Shown here: piece after piece, positions 19,632 to 28,907 of the stretch
Position numbering within the stretch: position 1 is the first letter of the stretch
Layout: every line of letters begins with the position of its first letter
From: Lentibacillus populi
Lineage (GTDB): Bacteria; Bacillota; Bacilli; Bacillales; Amphibacillaceae
Direction: 5' to 3'
DNA length: 64,000 nucleotides
Assembly (NCBI GenBank): GCA_014642895.1
Contig: BMJD01000001.1
Span: 265,716 to 329,715, forward strand
Made by a program: the position numbers and the translations under genes
The notes under the pieces: model-generated
Told to the model about the DNA's origin: nothing
The model's input: only the letters and a program-made list of their open reading frames with translations
Databases searched by the model: none

Positions 19632-20986
19632 TGCCAACAGTAGCTTTTCATACTTTAGGCTGTAAAGTGAACCATTATGAAACAGAAGGCATTTGGAATA
19701 TGTTTAAGGAAAATGGCTACGAACGGGTTGATTTTGACCATCAATCTGATGTGTATGTCATTAATACGTGTACAGTTACCAACACAGGGGACAAAAAAAG
19801 CAGACAAGTGATCCGGCGTGCAGTCCGAAAGAACCCTGATGCTGTCGTTTGTGTAACAGGATGCTATGCCCAAACATCTCCCGGGGAAATTATGGAAATT
19901 CCTGGTGTTGATGTCATTGTAGGCACACAAAACCGTAAAAAAATGATCGGGTACATTGAAGAACACCAGAAATCCCGGGAACCGATAAACGGTGTGACTA
20001 ATATTATGAAAAATCGTGTGTTTGAAGAAATGGACGTTCCGCAATTCACTGACAGGACACGTGCATCATTAAAAATTCAGGAAGGATGCAATAATTTCTG
20101 TACATTTTGTATTATTCCCTGGTCACGTGGTTTGTTGCGCTCAAGAAAACCGGAGGATGTACTCGTGCAGGCACAGCGCTTGGTTGATGCTGGATATAAA
20201 GAAATTGTTTTAACTGGTATTCATACAGCAGGATATGGGGAAGACATGAGTGATTACAACTTTGCAAAACTTCTTCAGGAATTGGAAACAAAGGTTGCTG
20301 GGTTAAAACGAATCCGGATTTCATCCATTGAGGCCAGTCAAATTACGGATGAGGTTATTGATGTACTGGATAAATCAGCGAAAATTGTCCGTCATCTGCA
20401 CATTCCATTGCAATCCGGTTCCGATACCGTTTTAAAACGGATGCGTAGGAAGTATTCCAGTTCGTATTACAAGGAAAAAGTCGATAAGATACGAAAAGCA
20501 TTGCCTGGCCTGGCGATCACATCTGATGTAATTGTTGGCTTTCCAGGGGAAACAGAGGAAGAGTTTATGGAAACGTACAACTTTATAAAAGAGGTTGGGT
20601 ATTCAGAGCTGCACGTTTTTCCTTTTTCAAGAAGAACTGGAACCCCAGCCGCCCGAATGCAGGATCAAGTAGATGACGATGTTAAAAACGATCGTGTCCA
20701 CCGCATGATTGAGTTGTCCGACCAATTGGCAAAACAATATGCATCCGACTATGAAGATGAAGTGCTTGAAGTTATTCCGGAGGAGCGTATGCCCGATCAA
20801 GACAACCCGGATTTACTTGTCGGCTACACAGATAATTATTTAAAAGTTGTTTTTTCCGGCAGTCATGATATGATCGGCAAGATTGTCCGGGTGAAAATAA
20901 CGAAATCAGGCTATCCATATAATGAAGGCACCTTTGTCAGGATTATGGACAATGCAACAAATCACCCGGTTAAAGCATCTTCCTAA
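19631..20986 (+). CDS. mtaB: tRNA t6A37 methylthiotransferase MtaB
   Basis: Radical SAM enzyme that converts t6A to ms2t6A at position 37 of tRNA. The 451-residue protein has the N-terminal UPF0004 domain with three cluster cysteines (LGCKVN, NTCTVT, GCYAQ). The radical SAM motif is C153-x3-C157-x2-C160, and a C-terminal TRAM domain follows. It corresponds to B. subtilis yqeV and is the last gene of the heat-shock operon; a terminator follows. Confidence 0.94.
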   Translation: MPTVAFHTLGCKVNHYETEGIWNMFKENGYERVDFDHQSDVYVINTCTVTNTGDKKSRQVIRRAVRKNPDAVVCVTGCYAQTSPGEIMEIPGVDVIVGTQNRKKMIGYIEEHQKSREPINGVTNIMKNRVFEEMDVPQFTDRTRASLKIQEGCNNFCTFCIIPWSRGLLRSRKPEDVLVQAQRLVDAGYKEIVLTGIHTAGYGEDMSDYNFAKLLQELETKVAGLKRIRISSIEASQITDEVIDVLDKSAKIVRHLHIPLQSGSDTVLKRMRRKYSSSYYKEKVDKIRKALPGLAITSDVIVGFPGETEEEFMETYNFIKEVGYSELHVFPFSRRTGTPAARMQDQVDDDVKNDRVHRMIELSDQLAKQYASDYEDEVLEVIPEERMPDQDNPDLLVGYTDNYLKVVFSGSHDMIGKIVRVKITKSGYPYNEGTFVRIMDNATNHPVKASS

Positions 20987-21013
20987 AACCGGTACAAACC
21001 GGGTTTTATTTAT
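20984..21013 (+). terminator. Terminator after mtaB
   Basis: AAAACC and GGTTTT, with extra G-C pairs between them, form a compact stem followed by ATTTAT. It overlaps the mtaB stop codon. Confidence 0.6.
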
Positions 21014-21036
21014 CCTATAGCTAAAACTAGTTTCAG

Positions 21037-21066
21037 TTAGATTTTTTTTACGGACCATGCTATGAT
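21037..21066 (+). promoter_or_regulatory. Possible deoC promoter
   Basis: TTAGAT (21037-21042) and TATGAT (21061-21066) are 18 bp apart, about 45 bases before the deoC start. Confidence 0.4.
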
Positions 21067-21109
21067 ACTAAAGAGGTACGTACAACGTAAGCAGAGAGGA
21101 AGTTTTTAA

Positions 21110-21781
21110 GTGGGTAAAGAACTAGCCAAATATATTGACCATACACAATTAAAACCGGAGACTACGAAGGATAAGGTTAAGCAAATAGTTCAAGAAGCAC
21201 GTGAAAATCACTTTGCATCTGTCTGTGTCAACCCGTACTGGGTATCATATTGTTATGATCAGTTAAAAAACACGGATGTAAAGGTATGTACAGTTATCGG
21301 GTTCCCGTTAGGTGCAACCACAACAGAAACGAAAGTCTTTGAAACGAAACAAGCAATTCGGGATGGTGCCACAGAAGTTGATATGGTGATTAATGTTGGA
21401 GAACTAAAATTGAACGATGATACTGCTGTAAAACGCGATATAGAGGCAGTTGTTTCCGCTGCTAAGGGCCAAGCACTTGTAAAAGTAATTATTGAAACAT
21501 CGTTATTAACCGATGAGGAAAAAGTTCGTGCTTGTAAACTTGCTAAAGAAGCGGGGGCTGACTTTGTGAAGACTTCGACCGGATTTTCAGGTGGAGGTGC
21601 CAGCGTCGAGGATATCAAATTAATGCGGAAAACGGTTGGTAATGATATGGGAGTAAAAGCTTCCGGCGGGGTACGTGATTTAACAGCAACAAAGGAAATG
21701 ATAGCTGCCGGTGCAACACGGATTGGCGCAAGCGCAGGGGTTGATATCATCGCAGGTAATGAAGGTTCTTCTGATTACTAA
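21110..21781 (+). CDS. deoC: Deoxyribose-phosphate aldolase
   Basis: Class I aldolase that splits 2-deoxyribose-5-phosphate into glyceraldehyde-3-phosphate and acetaldehyde in deoxynucleoside salvage. The 223-residue TIM barrel has the Schiff-base lysine K154 in [13 protein letters not shown] and the conserved [10 protein letters not shown]. The GTG start follows AGAGAGGAAG. It stands alone rather than in a dra-nupC-pdp operon. In B. subtilis this slot between mtaB and rpsU holds a Na/Pi cotransporter gene instead. Confidence 0.95.
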   Translation: MGKELAKYIDHTQLKPETTKDKVKQIVQEARENHFASVCVNPYWVSYCYDQLKNTDVKVCTVIGFPLGATTTETKVFETKQAIRDGATEVDMVINVGELKLNDDTAVKRDIEAVVSAAKGQALVKVIIETSLLTDEEKVRACKLAKEAGADFVKTSTGFSGGGASVEDIKLMRKTVGNDMGVKASGGVRDLTATKEMIAAGATRIGASAGVDIIAGNEGSSDY

Positions 21782-21806
21782 ATGGATCATTTTCCTTTTA
21801 GAGAAT

Positions 21807-21877
21807 GTTCAAAAGTCACCAAATGATAAGCGGGAATCGAGTCGCCCGCTTGTTTCTCATTCGGCGACTTTTTGAAC
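21807..21877. repeat. Family B foldback repeat, short copy
   Basis: A 71-bp near-perfect foldback: GTTCAAAAGTCACC on the left and GGCGACTTTTTGAAC on the right, with AAGCGGG/CCCGCTT inside. It lacks the central part of the long copies. Placed just after deoC, its RNA would form a strong hairpin that could act as the deoC 3' end. Confidence 0.75.
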
Positions 21878-21940
21878 ACGCACTTTTAGTTAGTACAGAA
21901 AGGATTCTTCAGGAATTTTTAGTTCGGGTGGGAAAATGAG

Positions 21941-21969
21941 TTGACCTTGGTGTTTCGTTATATTATAAT
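21941..21969 (+). promoter_or_regulatory. SigA promoter of rpsU-yqeY
   Basis: TTGACC (21941-21946), a 17-bp spacer and a perfect TATAAT (21964-21969), with an upstream region moderately rich in A and T. This is a strong promoter suited to a ribosomal protein gene. Confidence 0.85.
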
Positions 21970-22040
21970 TACAAAAGGCATGTTAAAGGGATATATGCCT
22001 GTACAAACTGTTTTATGCTTCGGAGGGAGGGGAAATTAGC

Positions 22041-22217
22041 ATGTCAAATACAACTCGCGTTCGTAAAAACGAGTCTCTTGAGGATGCTCTTCGTCGCTTT
22101 AAACGTAGTGTGTCAAAAAGTGGTACACTATCAGAATATCGCAAGCGTGAATTCTATGAAAAACCGAGTGTTAAGCGCAAAAAGAAATCTGAAGCCGCTA
22201 GAAAGCGTAAATTCTAA
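22041..22217 (+). CDS. rpsU: Ribosomal protein bS21
   Basis: Small-subunit protein S21, 58 residues, very basic at the C-terminus ([15 protein letters not shown]). It opens [20 protein letters not shown], typical of the family. The ATG follows GGAGGGAGG. yqeY starts 14 bases after its stop, so the two form a small operon, as in other Bacillaceae. Members of this family sit near the mRNA exit of the 30S subunit and influence initiation. Confidence 0.96.
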   Translation: MSNTTRVRKNESLEDALRRFKRSVSKSGTLSEYRKREFYEKPSVKRKKKSEAARKRKF

Positions 22218-22231
22218 AGAGGGTGCCAAGC

Positions 22232-22678
22232 ATGTCATTATTAGAACAGCTGAATCAAGATATGAAGCAAGCCATGAAGCAAAAGGATAAAGAGAAGCTA
22301 AGTGTTATCCGAATGGTAAAAGCTTCATTGCAAAATGAAACAATAAAACTCGGTAAAGATCAACTTTCAGAAGATGAAGAGTTAACCATTTTGTCGAGAG
22401 AGTTAAAACAAAGAAATGATTCCCTCCAAGAATTTAAATCAGCTGGACGCGATGATCTTGTTGAAAAAAATCAAACTGAAATCAATATTTTACAGCAATA
22501 TATGCCAACACAGCTTTCCGATGACGAGCTTGAGGCAATCGTTCAGTCAACAATTCAAGAAGTAAATGCCACATCAAAGAGTGAGATGGGCAAGGTAATG
22601 AGCGCAATTATGCCTAAGGTAAAAGGAAAGGCAGACGGCTCTAAAGTGAATAAGCTTGTGCAAAAACATTTAAGTTGA
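22232..22678 (+). CDS. yqeY: YqeY, GatB/YqeY domain protein
   Basis: A 148-residue helical protein related to the tail domain of GatB, the subunit of tRNA-dependent amidotransferase that contacts tRNA. The exact role is not established. The ATG at 22232 gives [20 protein letters not shown], matching the usual start. The ribosome site AGAGGGTG is six bases away; the GTG at 22223 overlaps that site. It is cotranscribed with rpsU and followed by a strong terminator. Confidence 0.92.
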   Translation: MSLLEQLNQDMKQAMKQKDKEKLSVIRMVKASLQNETIKLGKDQLSEDEELTILSRELKQRNDSLQEFKSAGRDDLVEKNQTEINILQQYMPTQLSDDELEAIVQSTIQEVNATSKSEMGKVMSAIMPKVKGKADGSKVNKLVQKHLS

Positions 22679-22704
22679 TGACCCATCAAATATGGAATGT
22701 AACA

Positions 22705-22739
22705 GAAGGTCTTTGTCCACTTCGGCAAGGGCCTTTTTT
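22705..22739 (+). terminator. Terminator after yqeY
   Basis: AAGGTCTTTG and CAAGGGCCTT pair (one wobble and one bulge) around a loop containing TTCGG, followed by TTTTTT. Confidence 0.85.
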
Positions 22740-22854
22740 GCTAATTAAATCTAGTGAATGTATCAACTGTCCATTATTTTGAGTATTTTTCCTCTGCTTG
22801 CGCCAAATATGGTACAATTTAGATAATATTTTCTGTTAAATGGGATAACGTAAA

Positions 22855-23085
22855 ACTTCATTCAGTGCGGGTTTCCGGCGCACAGGACGTGACGGTTTTA
22901 GCCTGCCCTTCCGCCCCACTGCATGTTAGCCTGAGACCCCGGTGTAGGTCACAAAGATGAAGGCAAAGGATGTGACGTGTCTTAGTCTTTGTTCCGATAA
23001 TCGGACCTTTACTGGCTTTTTGTCCCCCACCTTCTGAGTTTTTGATTTACTCATGCATAGAGGTGGAGGACGACAGCCCGTTAAT
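22855..23085 (+). repeat. Family C repeat, long copy
   Basis: A 231-bp element between yqeY and yqeZ. It shares blocks with 60620-60771: CTTCATTCA, GGTTTCCG, CAGGACGTG, GGTTTTAGCCTGCCCTTCC, CCCCCACCTTCT, AGTTTTTGATTTACTCA and ACAGCCCGTTAAT. The last part folds into a hairpin (CCACCT with AGGTGG). The middle (about 22905-23020) is expanded relative to the other copy. It fills most of the 420-bp gap before yqeZ. Confidence 0.75.
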
Positions 23086-23162
23086 ACCGTAATAAAATTA
23101 TGAAACCAATTTGTAAACTATTTCGTATTACAATGTACAGAAAGTTAAGGGGGGTGATGACA

Positions 23163-24494
23163 GTGATACTAAGAAAATTCATGTCATACATAGCATTAGG
23201 CCTGATAGTAGTGTTATTTTCCATACCACGATTTGATATGGTTCATGCTGAAGAAGGAAATGATAATGGAAAGCTTGTCTATGTAATCCCAATTGAAAAA
23301 GAGGTAGAGAAGGGATTGGAATCCTTTTTAAAACGGGCTACCAAGGAAGCAGAGGAAGCAGGTGCCGATCAAATCATTTTCGAAATTGATACGCCGGGAG
23401 GGAGGGTTGATGCTGCTGGAAAAATTGCTACAATACTGCAGGATCTGAAAACACCAACAACGGCCTTTGTTGTAAATCAGGCGTTATCTGCCGGCTCGTA
23501 TATTGCCTTAAATATGGATGCCATTTATATGAAACCGCACGCAACCATGGGGGCGAGTGGCGTGATTAATCAGGATGGTACTGCAGCAGATAAAAAAGCC
23601 CAGTCTGCCTGGTTATCGGCGATGAAAAGTGCAGCTGAATCGAAAGGGCGTGATCCAATCTATGCAGCAGCAATGGCAGATCCTAGCATAGATCTACCTG
23701 ATTATGGGGCGCCTAAAGGTAAATTTCTAACTTTGGATCCAACTACAGCCCTTGATGTTGGCTATGCACAGGGAGTTGTAAAAGACAGGGCTGAATTGTT
23801 GAATAAGCTTGGTTTAAATAAGGCGACAATAGTAGAAATGGAGCCAACATTTTCCGAAGAACTGGCAAGATTTTTGACGAATCCTGTCGTCGTGCCGATA
23901 TTATTATCGCTTGCTAGTCTGGGACTTATTGTAGAGCTTTATTCCCCAGGATTTGGTGTTCCAGGAATAATGGGGTTGTTATCGCTTATACTGTTTTTTT
24001 ACGGTCATATCGTAGCAGGTTTAGCAGGATATGAAGCGATTATTTTGCTTGTACTGGGTATTATTTTAATCATTACAGAGTTCTTTGTGCCTGGGGGAAT
24101 TGTAGGGCTCTTGGGGATCGGTTCTATCCTTGGATCATTATTTTTATCAGGACAGGATATCGGACATATGGCTATGAGTGTTAGTATCGCGTTTATCATT
24201 GCCATCGTTGCTTCTGTTATTCTGTTTAAAACAATTGGGCTGGAGAAAGGGTTCTTCCGGCATATCATTTTACGGGATCAGACCTCAACTGAATTGGGGT
24301 ATGTATCATCGGTAAACAGGCTTGAATTAATTGGGTTGGAAGGAAAAGCAGTGACTCCGCTAAGGCCATCGGGAACAGCCATATTTGATGATGAACGAAT
24401 CGATGTCATCTCAGAAGGGAGTTATATCGAAAAGGATAAGGCCGTCAAAATTGTTAAGGTTGAAGGAGTTCGTATTGTTGTGAAAGAAATATAA
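23163..24494 (+). CDS. yqeZ: YqeZ, NfeD-type membrane serine protease
   Basis: NfeD family protein with a signal or anchor segment, a ClpP-like serine protease domain (FEIDTPGGRVDAAGKI and ALSAGSYIA) and several membrane helices (about 235-350). A C-terminal OB-fold domain completes it. It pairs with the flotillin FloA and affects membrane microdomains and stress resistance in B. subtilis. About 443 residues from the GTG at 23163, nine bases after AGGGGGG. An ATG at 23157 and a longer frame from 23100 are alternatives, so the start is uncertain. It forms an operon with floA. Confidence 0.9.
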   Translation: MILRKFMSYIALGLIVVLFSIPRFDMVHAEEGNDNGKLVYVIPIEKEVEKGLESFLKRATKEAEEAGADQIIFEIDTPGGRVDAAGKIATILQDLKTPTTAFVVNQALSAGSYIALNMDAIYMKPHATMGASGVINQDGTAADKKAQSAWLSAMKSAAESKGRDPIYAAAMADPSIDLPDYGAPKGKFLTLDPTTALDVGYAQGVVKDRAELLNKLGLNKATIVEMEPTFSEELARFLTNPVVVPILLSLASLGLIVELYSPGFGVPGIMGLLSLILFFYGHIVAGLAGYEAIILLVLGIILIITEFFVPGGIVGLLGIGSILGSLFLSGQDIGHMAMSVSIAFIIAIVASVILFKTIGLEKGFFRHIILRDQTSTELGYVSSVNRLELIGLEGKAVTPLRPSGTAIFDDERIDVISEGSYIEKDKAVKIVKVEGVRIVVKEI

Positions 24495-24530
24495 AATATA
24501 TTGCTAGAGAAACGAATGGAGGAATTAGGA

Positions 24531-25526
24531 ATGGAATTTCAGCAACTAATGCCGATTATCATTATCGGAATCATTTTGATTGTTCTTGCAGTTCTTTTTA
24601 CATTTATTCCGGTTATGCTCTGGATAAGTGCGCTGGCTGCAGGTGTAAAGGTAGGTATTTTTACGTTAGTTGGTATGCGCCTTAGAAGAGTTGTGCCATC
24701 GAGAGTCATCAATCCACTCATCAAGGCATATAAAGCAGGCATAAATGTGAATACCAATCAGCTTGAAAGTCACTATTTGGCTGGTGGTAATGTAGACAGG
24801 GTTGTAAATGCACTGATTGCAGCACATCGGGCAAATATTGAGTTAAGCTTTGAAAGATGTGCGGCAATTGACCTGGCAGGACGTGATGTACTTGAGGCTG
24901 TACAAATGAGCGTAAATCCAAAAGTAATTGAAACACCATTTATTGCTGGTATTGCAATGGACGGGATTGAAGTAAAAGCAAAAGCGCGAATTACCGTTCG
25001 TGCAAATATTGATCGCCTTGTCGGTGGTGCTGGCGAGGAAACGGTTATCGCCCGTGTCGGGGAAGGTGTTGTTAGTACAATTGGTAGTTCAGAGGCTCAT
25101 ACAAAAGTGCTGGAAAACCCAGATTCTATTTCCCATAATGTGTTAAGCAAAGGGCTTGATGCAGGTACTGCTTTTGAAATTTTGTCGATTGATATTGCTG
25201 ATGTTGATGTCGGCAAAAATATCGGAGCCATTTTACAAACTGACCAGGCAGAGGCAGATAAAAATATTGCCCAGGCGAAAGCAGAAGAAAGACGTGCGAT
25301 GGCTGTTGCCCAAGAACAGGAAATGGTTGCGAAAGTGGAAGAAATGCGTGCGAAAGTTGTGGAAGCAGAAGCCGATGTACCACGTGCACTTGCAGAAGCA
25401 TTGCGTTCCGGTAATTTAGGGGTAATGGATTATATGAATTACAAAAATATTGATGCCGATACAGATATGCGTGATTCCATTGGCAAACTCTCCAAAGATG
25501 ACAGTGAAGATAATAATGAACAATAA
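24531..25526 (+). CDS. floA: Flotillin-like protein FloA
   Basis: Membrane scaffold protein of functional membrane microdomains. The 331-residue protein has an N-terminal membrane hairpin (about 5-45) and a PHB/SPFH-like domain with the highly conserved [21 protein letters not shown] coiled coil rich in Ala-Glu (about 245-295) follows. The ATG at 24531 is nine bases from GGAGG and gives the same length as B. subtilis FloA; the longer frame from 24501 adds 10 unconserved residues. It lies 36 bases after yqeZ. Confidence 0.94.
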   Translation: MEFQQLMPIIIIGIILIVLAVLFTFIPVMLWISALAAGVKVGIFTLVGMRLRRVVPSRVINPLIKAYKAGINVNTNQLESHYLAGGNVDRVVNALIAAHRANIELSFERCAAIDLAGRDVLEAVQMSVNPKVIETPFIAGIAMDGIEVKAKARITVRANIDRLVGGAGEETVIARVGEGVVSTIGSSEAHTKVLENPDSISHNVLSKGLDAGTAFEILSIDIADVDVGKNIGAILQTDQAEADKNIAQAKAEERRAMAVAQEQEMVAKVEEMRAKVVEAEADVPRALAEALRSGNLGVMDYMNYKNIDADTDMRDSIGKLSKDDSEDNNEQ

Positions 25527-25559
25527 TGGTTTCGTCATTCACAGTAGAGGAGGGAAATC

Positions 25560-26024
25560 ATGGAAGGACTTCTCGTCATTCTAGCCATCATTGGTGGCGT
25601 TATCGGTTTGTTCAAGGATAAATCAACTGATAAAACAAACAAGAAGCCTTATCAGGTTCCAAAGCCAACCGCAACACCTTCTGGCAGAAATTATCAAGCA
25701 GAACGTTCTGAACCGGCCGTTCATGATAACTCAAGAACAAGCACTATTATCGAAGAGCAGCGTGACAATCAAATAGAACAATTGGCAGAGCAAATAAATA
25801 CGAGTACAAGAGAAATGCAAAAAAAGCTCTCCCATGATGCGATTATTGGAAATACACTAAGACAACCAAAGAATATCGATTACCAAAAAGCAGCAATGAA
25901 AAAACAGGTCAGAAAAAATTTGACCCGTAAAGGATTGGTTGACGGTATTATTATGGCGGAGGTGCTGGGGCCACCCAGATCGCGTAAACCTTATCGCAGT
26001 GTGATATCCGAACGGACAAAATAA
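25560..26024 (+). CDS. Hypothetical protein after floA, single membrane helix (yqfB position)
   Basis: A 154-residue protein not recognised by sequence. It has one N-terminal hydrophobic helix (about 3-17), a Pro/Ser/Thr-rich linker (about 20-65) and a Gln/Glu-rich helix likely to form a coiled coil (about 66-95). A basic C-terminal region contains GLVDGIIMAEVLGPPRSRKPYR. The ATG follows GAGGAGGGAAATC. It lies 33 bases after floA, in the slot occupied by yqfB in B. subtilis, so it is probably cotranscribed with yqeZ-floA. A link to flotillin microdomains is a guess from context. Confidence 0.75.
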   Translation: MEGLLVILAIIGGVIGLFKDKSTDKTNKKPYQVPKPTATPSGRNYQAERSEPAVHDNSRTSTIIEEQRDNQIEQLAEQINTSTREMQKKLSHDAIIGNTLRQPKNIDYQKAAMKKQVRKNLTRKGLVDGIIMAEVLGPPRSRKPYRSVISERTK

Positions 26025-26180
26025 GAACAAAGGCGGAAGCGCCCGGTTAGCGGTGTATGGACTGGACTGAGCCGTAGGAGATAAAGGAAACACGGTGAGC
26101 TGGAAGCGAACCGATGTTGACTTATCGTACGAAGGTGAAGGAAGTCCACTAGCCGCTGGGCGCTGGAGCCGGACGTGGCC
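26023..26180 (+). repeat. Family A modular repeat, copy 3 (short form)
   Basis: Begins at GAACAAAGGCGG directly at the stop of the preceding gene. It contains GCGCCCGGTTAGCGG, GCCGTAGGAGATAAAGGAAA, the GGTGAGCTGGAAGC block, GATGTTGACTTATCG and the right end GCCGCTGGGCGCTGGAG. At about 158 bp it is the shortest complete form. It lacks the GCCAAGCAGGGTGG and GCGGC-hairpin modules. Confidence 0.85.
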
Positions 26181-26242
26181 TTTCTTGGAAATGAATTAAT
26201 ATAACTATAACTTGTATACTTTTTTACTAATCATAAACCTTT

Positions 26243-26288
26243 AGCCTTCATGAAAAGCAAATATGCTTATCATGAAGGCTTTTTTTGT
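26243..26288 (+). terminator. Terminator of the yqeZ-floA operon
   Basis: AGCCTTCATG and CATGAAGGCT form a perfect 10-bp stem, followed by seven T. It lies after the family A repeat and before yqfC. Confidence 0.85.
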
Positions 26289-26342
26289 TCTTATCTACCG
26301 CTGATTTTCATAAATATGATTGTGAGAGGAGGGGCTCTGTAA

Positions 26343-26621
26343 GTGAAATGGCATAAACGATTTACACCGTGGTTAACAAAGCATCTTGCACTTCCTTCAG
26401 ATGTCATTCTTGAACTGCCCAGAATTACCATGATTGGTCAAATACATGTATATATCGAAAACCACCAGGGGCTCGTCGTATATTCAGAAACCGAATTAAA
26501 ATTAAAAACAAATAAAGGATACATCCAAATATTGGGGTCTTCTTTTGTTTTAAAAATGATGCTTCCGGAAGAAATTTTAGTGGAAGGAACAATTGATGAA
26601 GTGAAATTTATTCCAGCATAA
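26343..26621 (+). CDS. yqfC: Sporulation protein YqfC
   Basis: A 92-residue member of the YabP/YqfC family, expressed in the mother cell under SigE in B. subtilis and needed for efficient spore formation in clostridia. The sequence has the family pattern LPRITMIGQIHVYIENHQGL followed by IQILGSSFVLK. The GTG start follows GAGGAGGGG. yqfD follows after 33 bases. A CATAAATAT sequence near 26309 resembles a SigE -10 but no good -35 was seen. Confidence 0.9.
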   Translation: MKWHKRFTPWLTKHLALPSDVILELPRITMIGQIHVYIENHQGLVVYSETELKLKTNKGYIQILGSSFVLKMMLPEEILVEGTIDEVKFIPA

Positions 26622-26654
26622 TTTAAGGACCATGCTGCTATAAAGGAGGAAGAC

Positions 26655-27872
26655 ATGAAACAAGTTCAAGGATCATTTCTAACCGGATACGTAACCATTT
26701 TGGTGAAAGGACAAATGCCGGAGCTTTTTTTTCAAAAATGTGTTAAACGCGGCATTCTTGTCTGGAATGTAAAGAAAGAGTCACAAACAGCTTGCCGAGG
26801 GAATGTAAAACTGCAGGATATCAAATTAATCAAAGAAATAAAGCGAGGAACGGATTATAAATTATCCTTTGTCAGCAAAAAAGGTTCTCCCTTTCTTTTA
26901 AAAAGATTTCTCCAAAAAAGAGAGCTCGTTACAGGTCTTTTATTAAGTATCCTGTTAATTTTCTGCTTATCAAACATCATCTGGGACGTGAAGATAACCG
27001 GTGTGCCAAAGGATATTGAAAAGAAAATTGTAAAACAGCTTGACGCGTATGGTATTCATCCTGGATCCTGGAGTTTAACACTGGAACCGCCAAGTGTTAT
27101 CCAGCAAAAATTGGTGAATGACATTCCGGAATTGTTGTGGGTTGGTGTAAACAAAAAAGGGACAACCTTTTTTCTCGAGGGTGTAGAAAAAGCTATCGTC
27201 AAAGAAAAAGAAGTGAAAGGACCTCGTAACCTCATCGCAACAAAAAAAGGTGTTATCCAAAATATGTTTGTTTCAAAGGGGCTTTCAAAGGTACAGGTGA
27301 ACGACTACGTTGAGCCAGGTGATATCCTTGTTTCAGGGAAGCTGAATTTTGCCGAAAACGAAAATGAAGAAGATAGCAAAAAAGAAAAGGCAAAGTTGGT
27401 GGCAGCGGAAGGAGAAGTTATCGCGAAAACGTGGTATGAAGTTAAGGTCACTGTCCCACTTAAGGCAAATTTTGAAATGCTGACCGGAAACAAAGAGAAG
27501 AAATATTATTTGCGATTTGGCGATTTTAAGCTGCCAATATGGGGATTTGGCGAACCAGACTATAAGCGAATTCAGCAAGAAGAAAATGACAACGCGATCC
27601 ATTTTTTAAAATGGAAGCTGCCAGTTCATTTTGTTGAATCAATATTAAGTGAAAAGCAGTATGAAAAGCTTGAACGTACGAAGGAGGAAGCAATCCAAAT
27701 CGGTCTTAAACAAGCAGAAAAAGAATTACAGCTAAGGTTGGGTCCTGAGGCAAAAATTATCTCACAAAAAGTTTTGCATGAAACTACGGAGAGTGGTAAA
27801 GTTAAGTTAATCTTATATAATACGGTAGAAGAGAATATTGCCAAAGCAGAACCTATAAATCAAGGAGATTGA
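26655..27872 (+). CDS. yqfD: Sporulation protein YqfD
   Basis: A 405-residue protein of the YqfD family, produced in the mother cell. An N-terminal cytosolic part (about 1-90) is followed by one membrane helix (about 95-113) and a large extracytoplasmic region predicted to lie in the space between mother cell and forespore. The ATG follows AAAGGAGGAAG. It forms an operon with yqfC, and phoH begins 2 bases after its stop. Confidence 0.9.
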   Translation: MKQVQGSFLTGYVTILVKGQMPELFFQKCVKRGILVWNVKKESQTACRGNVKLQDIKLIKEIKRGTDYKLSFVSKKGSPFLLKRFLQKRELVTGLLLSILLIFCLSNIIWDVKITGVPKDIEKKIVKQLDAYGIHPGSWSLTLEPPSVIQQKLVNDIPELLWVGVNKKGTTFFLEGVEKAIVKEKEVKGPRNLIATKKGVIQNMFVSKGLSKVQVNDYVEPGDILVSGKLNFAENENEEDSKKEKAKLVAAEGEVIAKTWYEVKVTVPLKANFEMLTGNKEKKYYLRFGDFKLPIWGFGEPDYKRIQQEENDNAIHFLKWKLPVHFVESILSEKQYEKLERTKEEAIQIGLKQAEKELQLRLGPEAKIISQKVLHETTESGKVKLILYNTVEENIAKAEPINQGD

Positions 27873-27874
27873 AT

Positions 27875-28834
27875 ATGTCAGAGAACCTTAGCACAATTGA
27901 TCTACAAATAACAAGTCCAAATGAAGCCATGGCTTTGTTCGGTACTAATGATAAATTTTTAAAACAGATGGAAGAGCTATTGTCTGTATCGATTGTTACA
28001 AGAGGTGAGAAGATCCAGGTTTCTGGAACAAGCGAAGCTATTGGATTAGCGGAGGAAATACTGTTAACGTTTTTATCGATTATCCGAAAGGGTTTAACCA
28101 TTTCTGAACGAGATGTTGTTTATGCCGTCGAGTTAGCGAAAAGTGGTAAGATAAACCAGCTTGAAACACTATTTGAAGATGAAATAACCAAAAATGTTAA
28201 AGGTAAGTCAATCCGTGTTAAAACATTAGGACAAAAAAGTTATATTTCGGCAATTAAAGCAAATGATCTGGTTTTTGGTATTGGCCCTGCTGGGACGGGA
28301 AAAACGTATTTAGCTGTTGTTATGGCTGTTCATGCGTTAAAAAATGGAATGGTAAAACGGATTATCTTGACCAGGCCAGCAGTTGAGGCGGGGGAAAGCT
28401 TGGGATTTTTGCCTGGTGATTTAAAGGAGAAGGTGGATCCATATTTACGTCCTTTATACGATGCCTTGCACGATGTATTAGGTGCAGAACATACAGCAAG
28501 GCTAATCGAGCGGGAAACAATCGAAATTGCCCCGCTTGCTTACATGCGGGGGAGGACACTGGATGACGCATTCGTTATCCTGGATGAGGCACAGAATACG
28601 ACGCCCGAACAAATGAAGATGTTTCTGACGCGTCTCGGCTTTGGTTCCAAAATGGTTATTACTGGGGATATTACACAAATCGACTTGCCTAAAGGGGTTA
28701 AATCCGGTTTGCACGTCGCGAGCCAGTTGCTTGAAAATGTGAAAGGAATAGCGTTCGTATATTTAAATCAGACTGATGTTGTTCGACACCCATTAGTACA
28801 GCGGATTATCGATGCATATGAAAAAGTAAATTAA
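27875..28834 (+). CDS. phoH: PhoH family ATPase
   Basis: A 319-residue P-loop ATPase with an N-terminal KH-like nucleic-acid-binding region and a PhoH domain. Walker A is GPAGTGKT (about 137-144) and Walker B is FVILDEAQNT. The family is linked to RNA metabolism and often lies beside ybeY, as here. The ATG at 27875 follows AAGGAGATT, which overlaps the end of yqfD, so the two genes are coupled. The length equals B. subtilis PhoH. Confidence 0.94.
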   Translation: MSENLSTIDLQITSPNEAMALFGTNDKFLKQMEELLSVSIVTRGEKIQVSGTSEAIGLAEEILLTFLSIIRKGLTISERDVVYAVELAKSGKINQLETLFEDEITKNVKGKSIRVKTLGQKSYISAIKANDLVFGIGPAGTGKTYLAVVMAVHALKNGMVKRIILTRPAVEAGESLGFLPGDLKEKVDPYLRPLYDALHDVLGAEHTARLIERETIEIAPLAYMRGRTLDDAFVILDEAQNTTPEQMKMFLTRLGFGSKMVITGDITQIDLPKGVKSGLHVASQLLENVKGIAFVYLNQTDVVRHPLVQRIIDAYEKVN

Positions 28835-28846
28835 TTTCTGTTACGT

Positions 28847-28875
28847 AAGGCCCGATTTAGCGGGTCTTATTTTCT
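28847..28875 (+). terminator. Weak terminator after phoH
   Basis: AAGGCCCG and CGGGTCTT form an 8-bp stem with one wobble, followed by ATTTTCT. Confidence 0.5.
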
Positions 28876-28907
28876 ATAGTAGCTATGTTCAATAATGAGG
28901 TGAAACC

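Noticed and set aside
21259..21750. 163-residue minus-strand frame opposite deoC
   Set aside because: Antisense shadow of deoC, whose catalytic motifs are intact.
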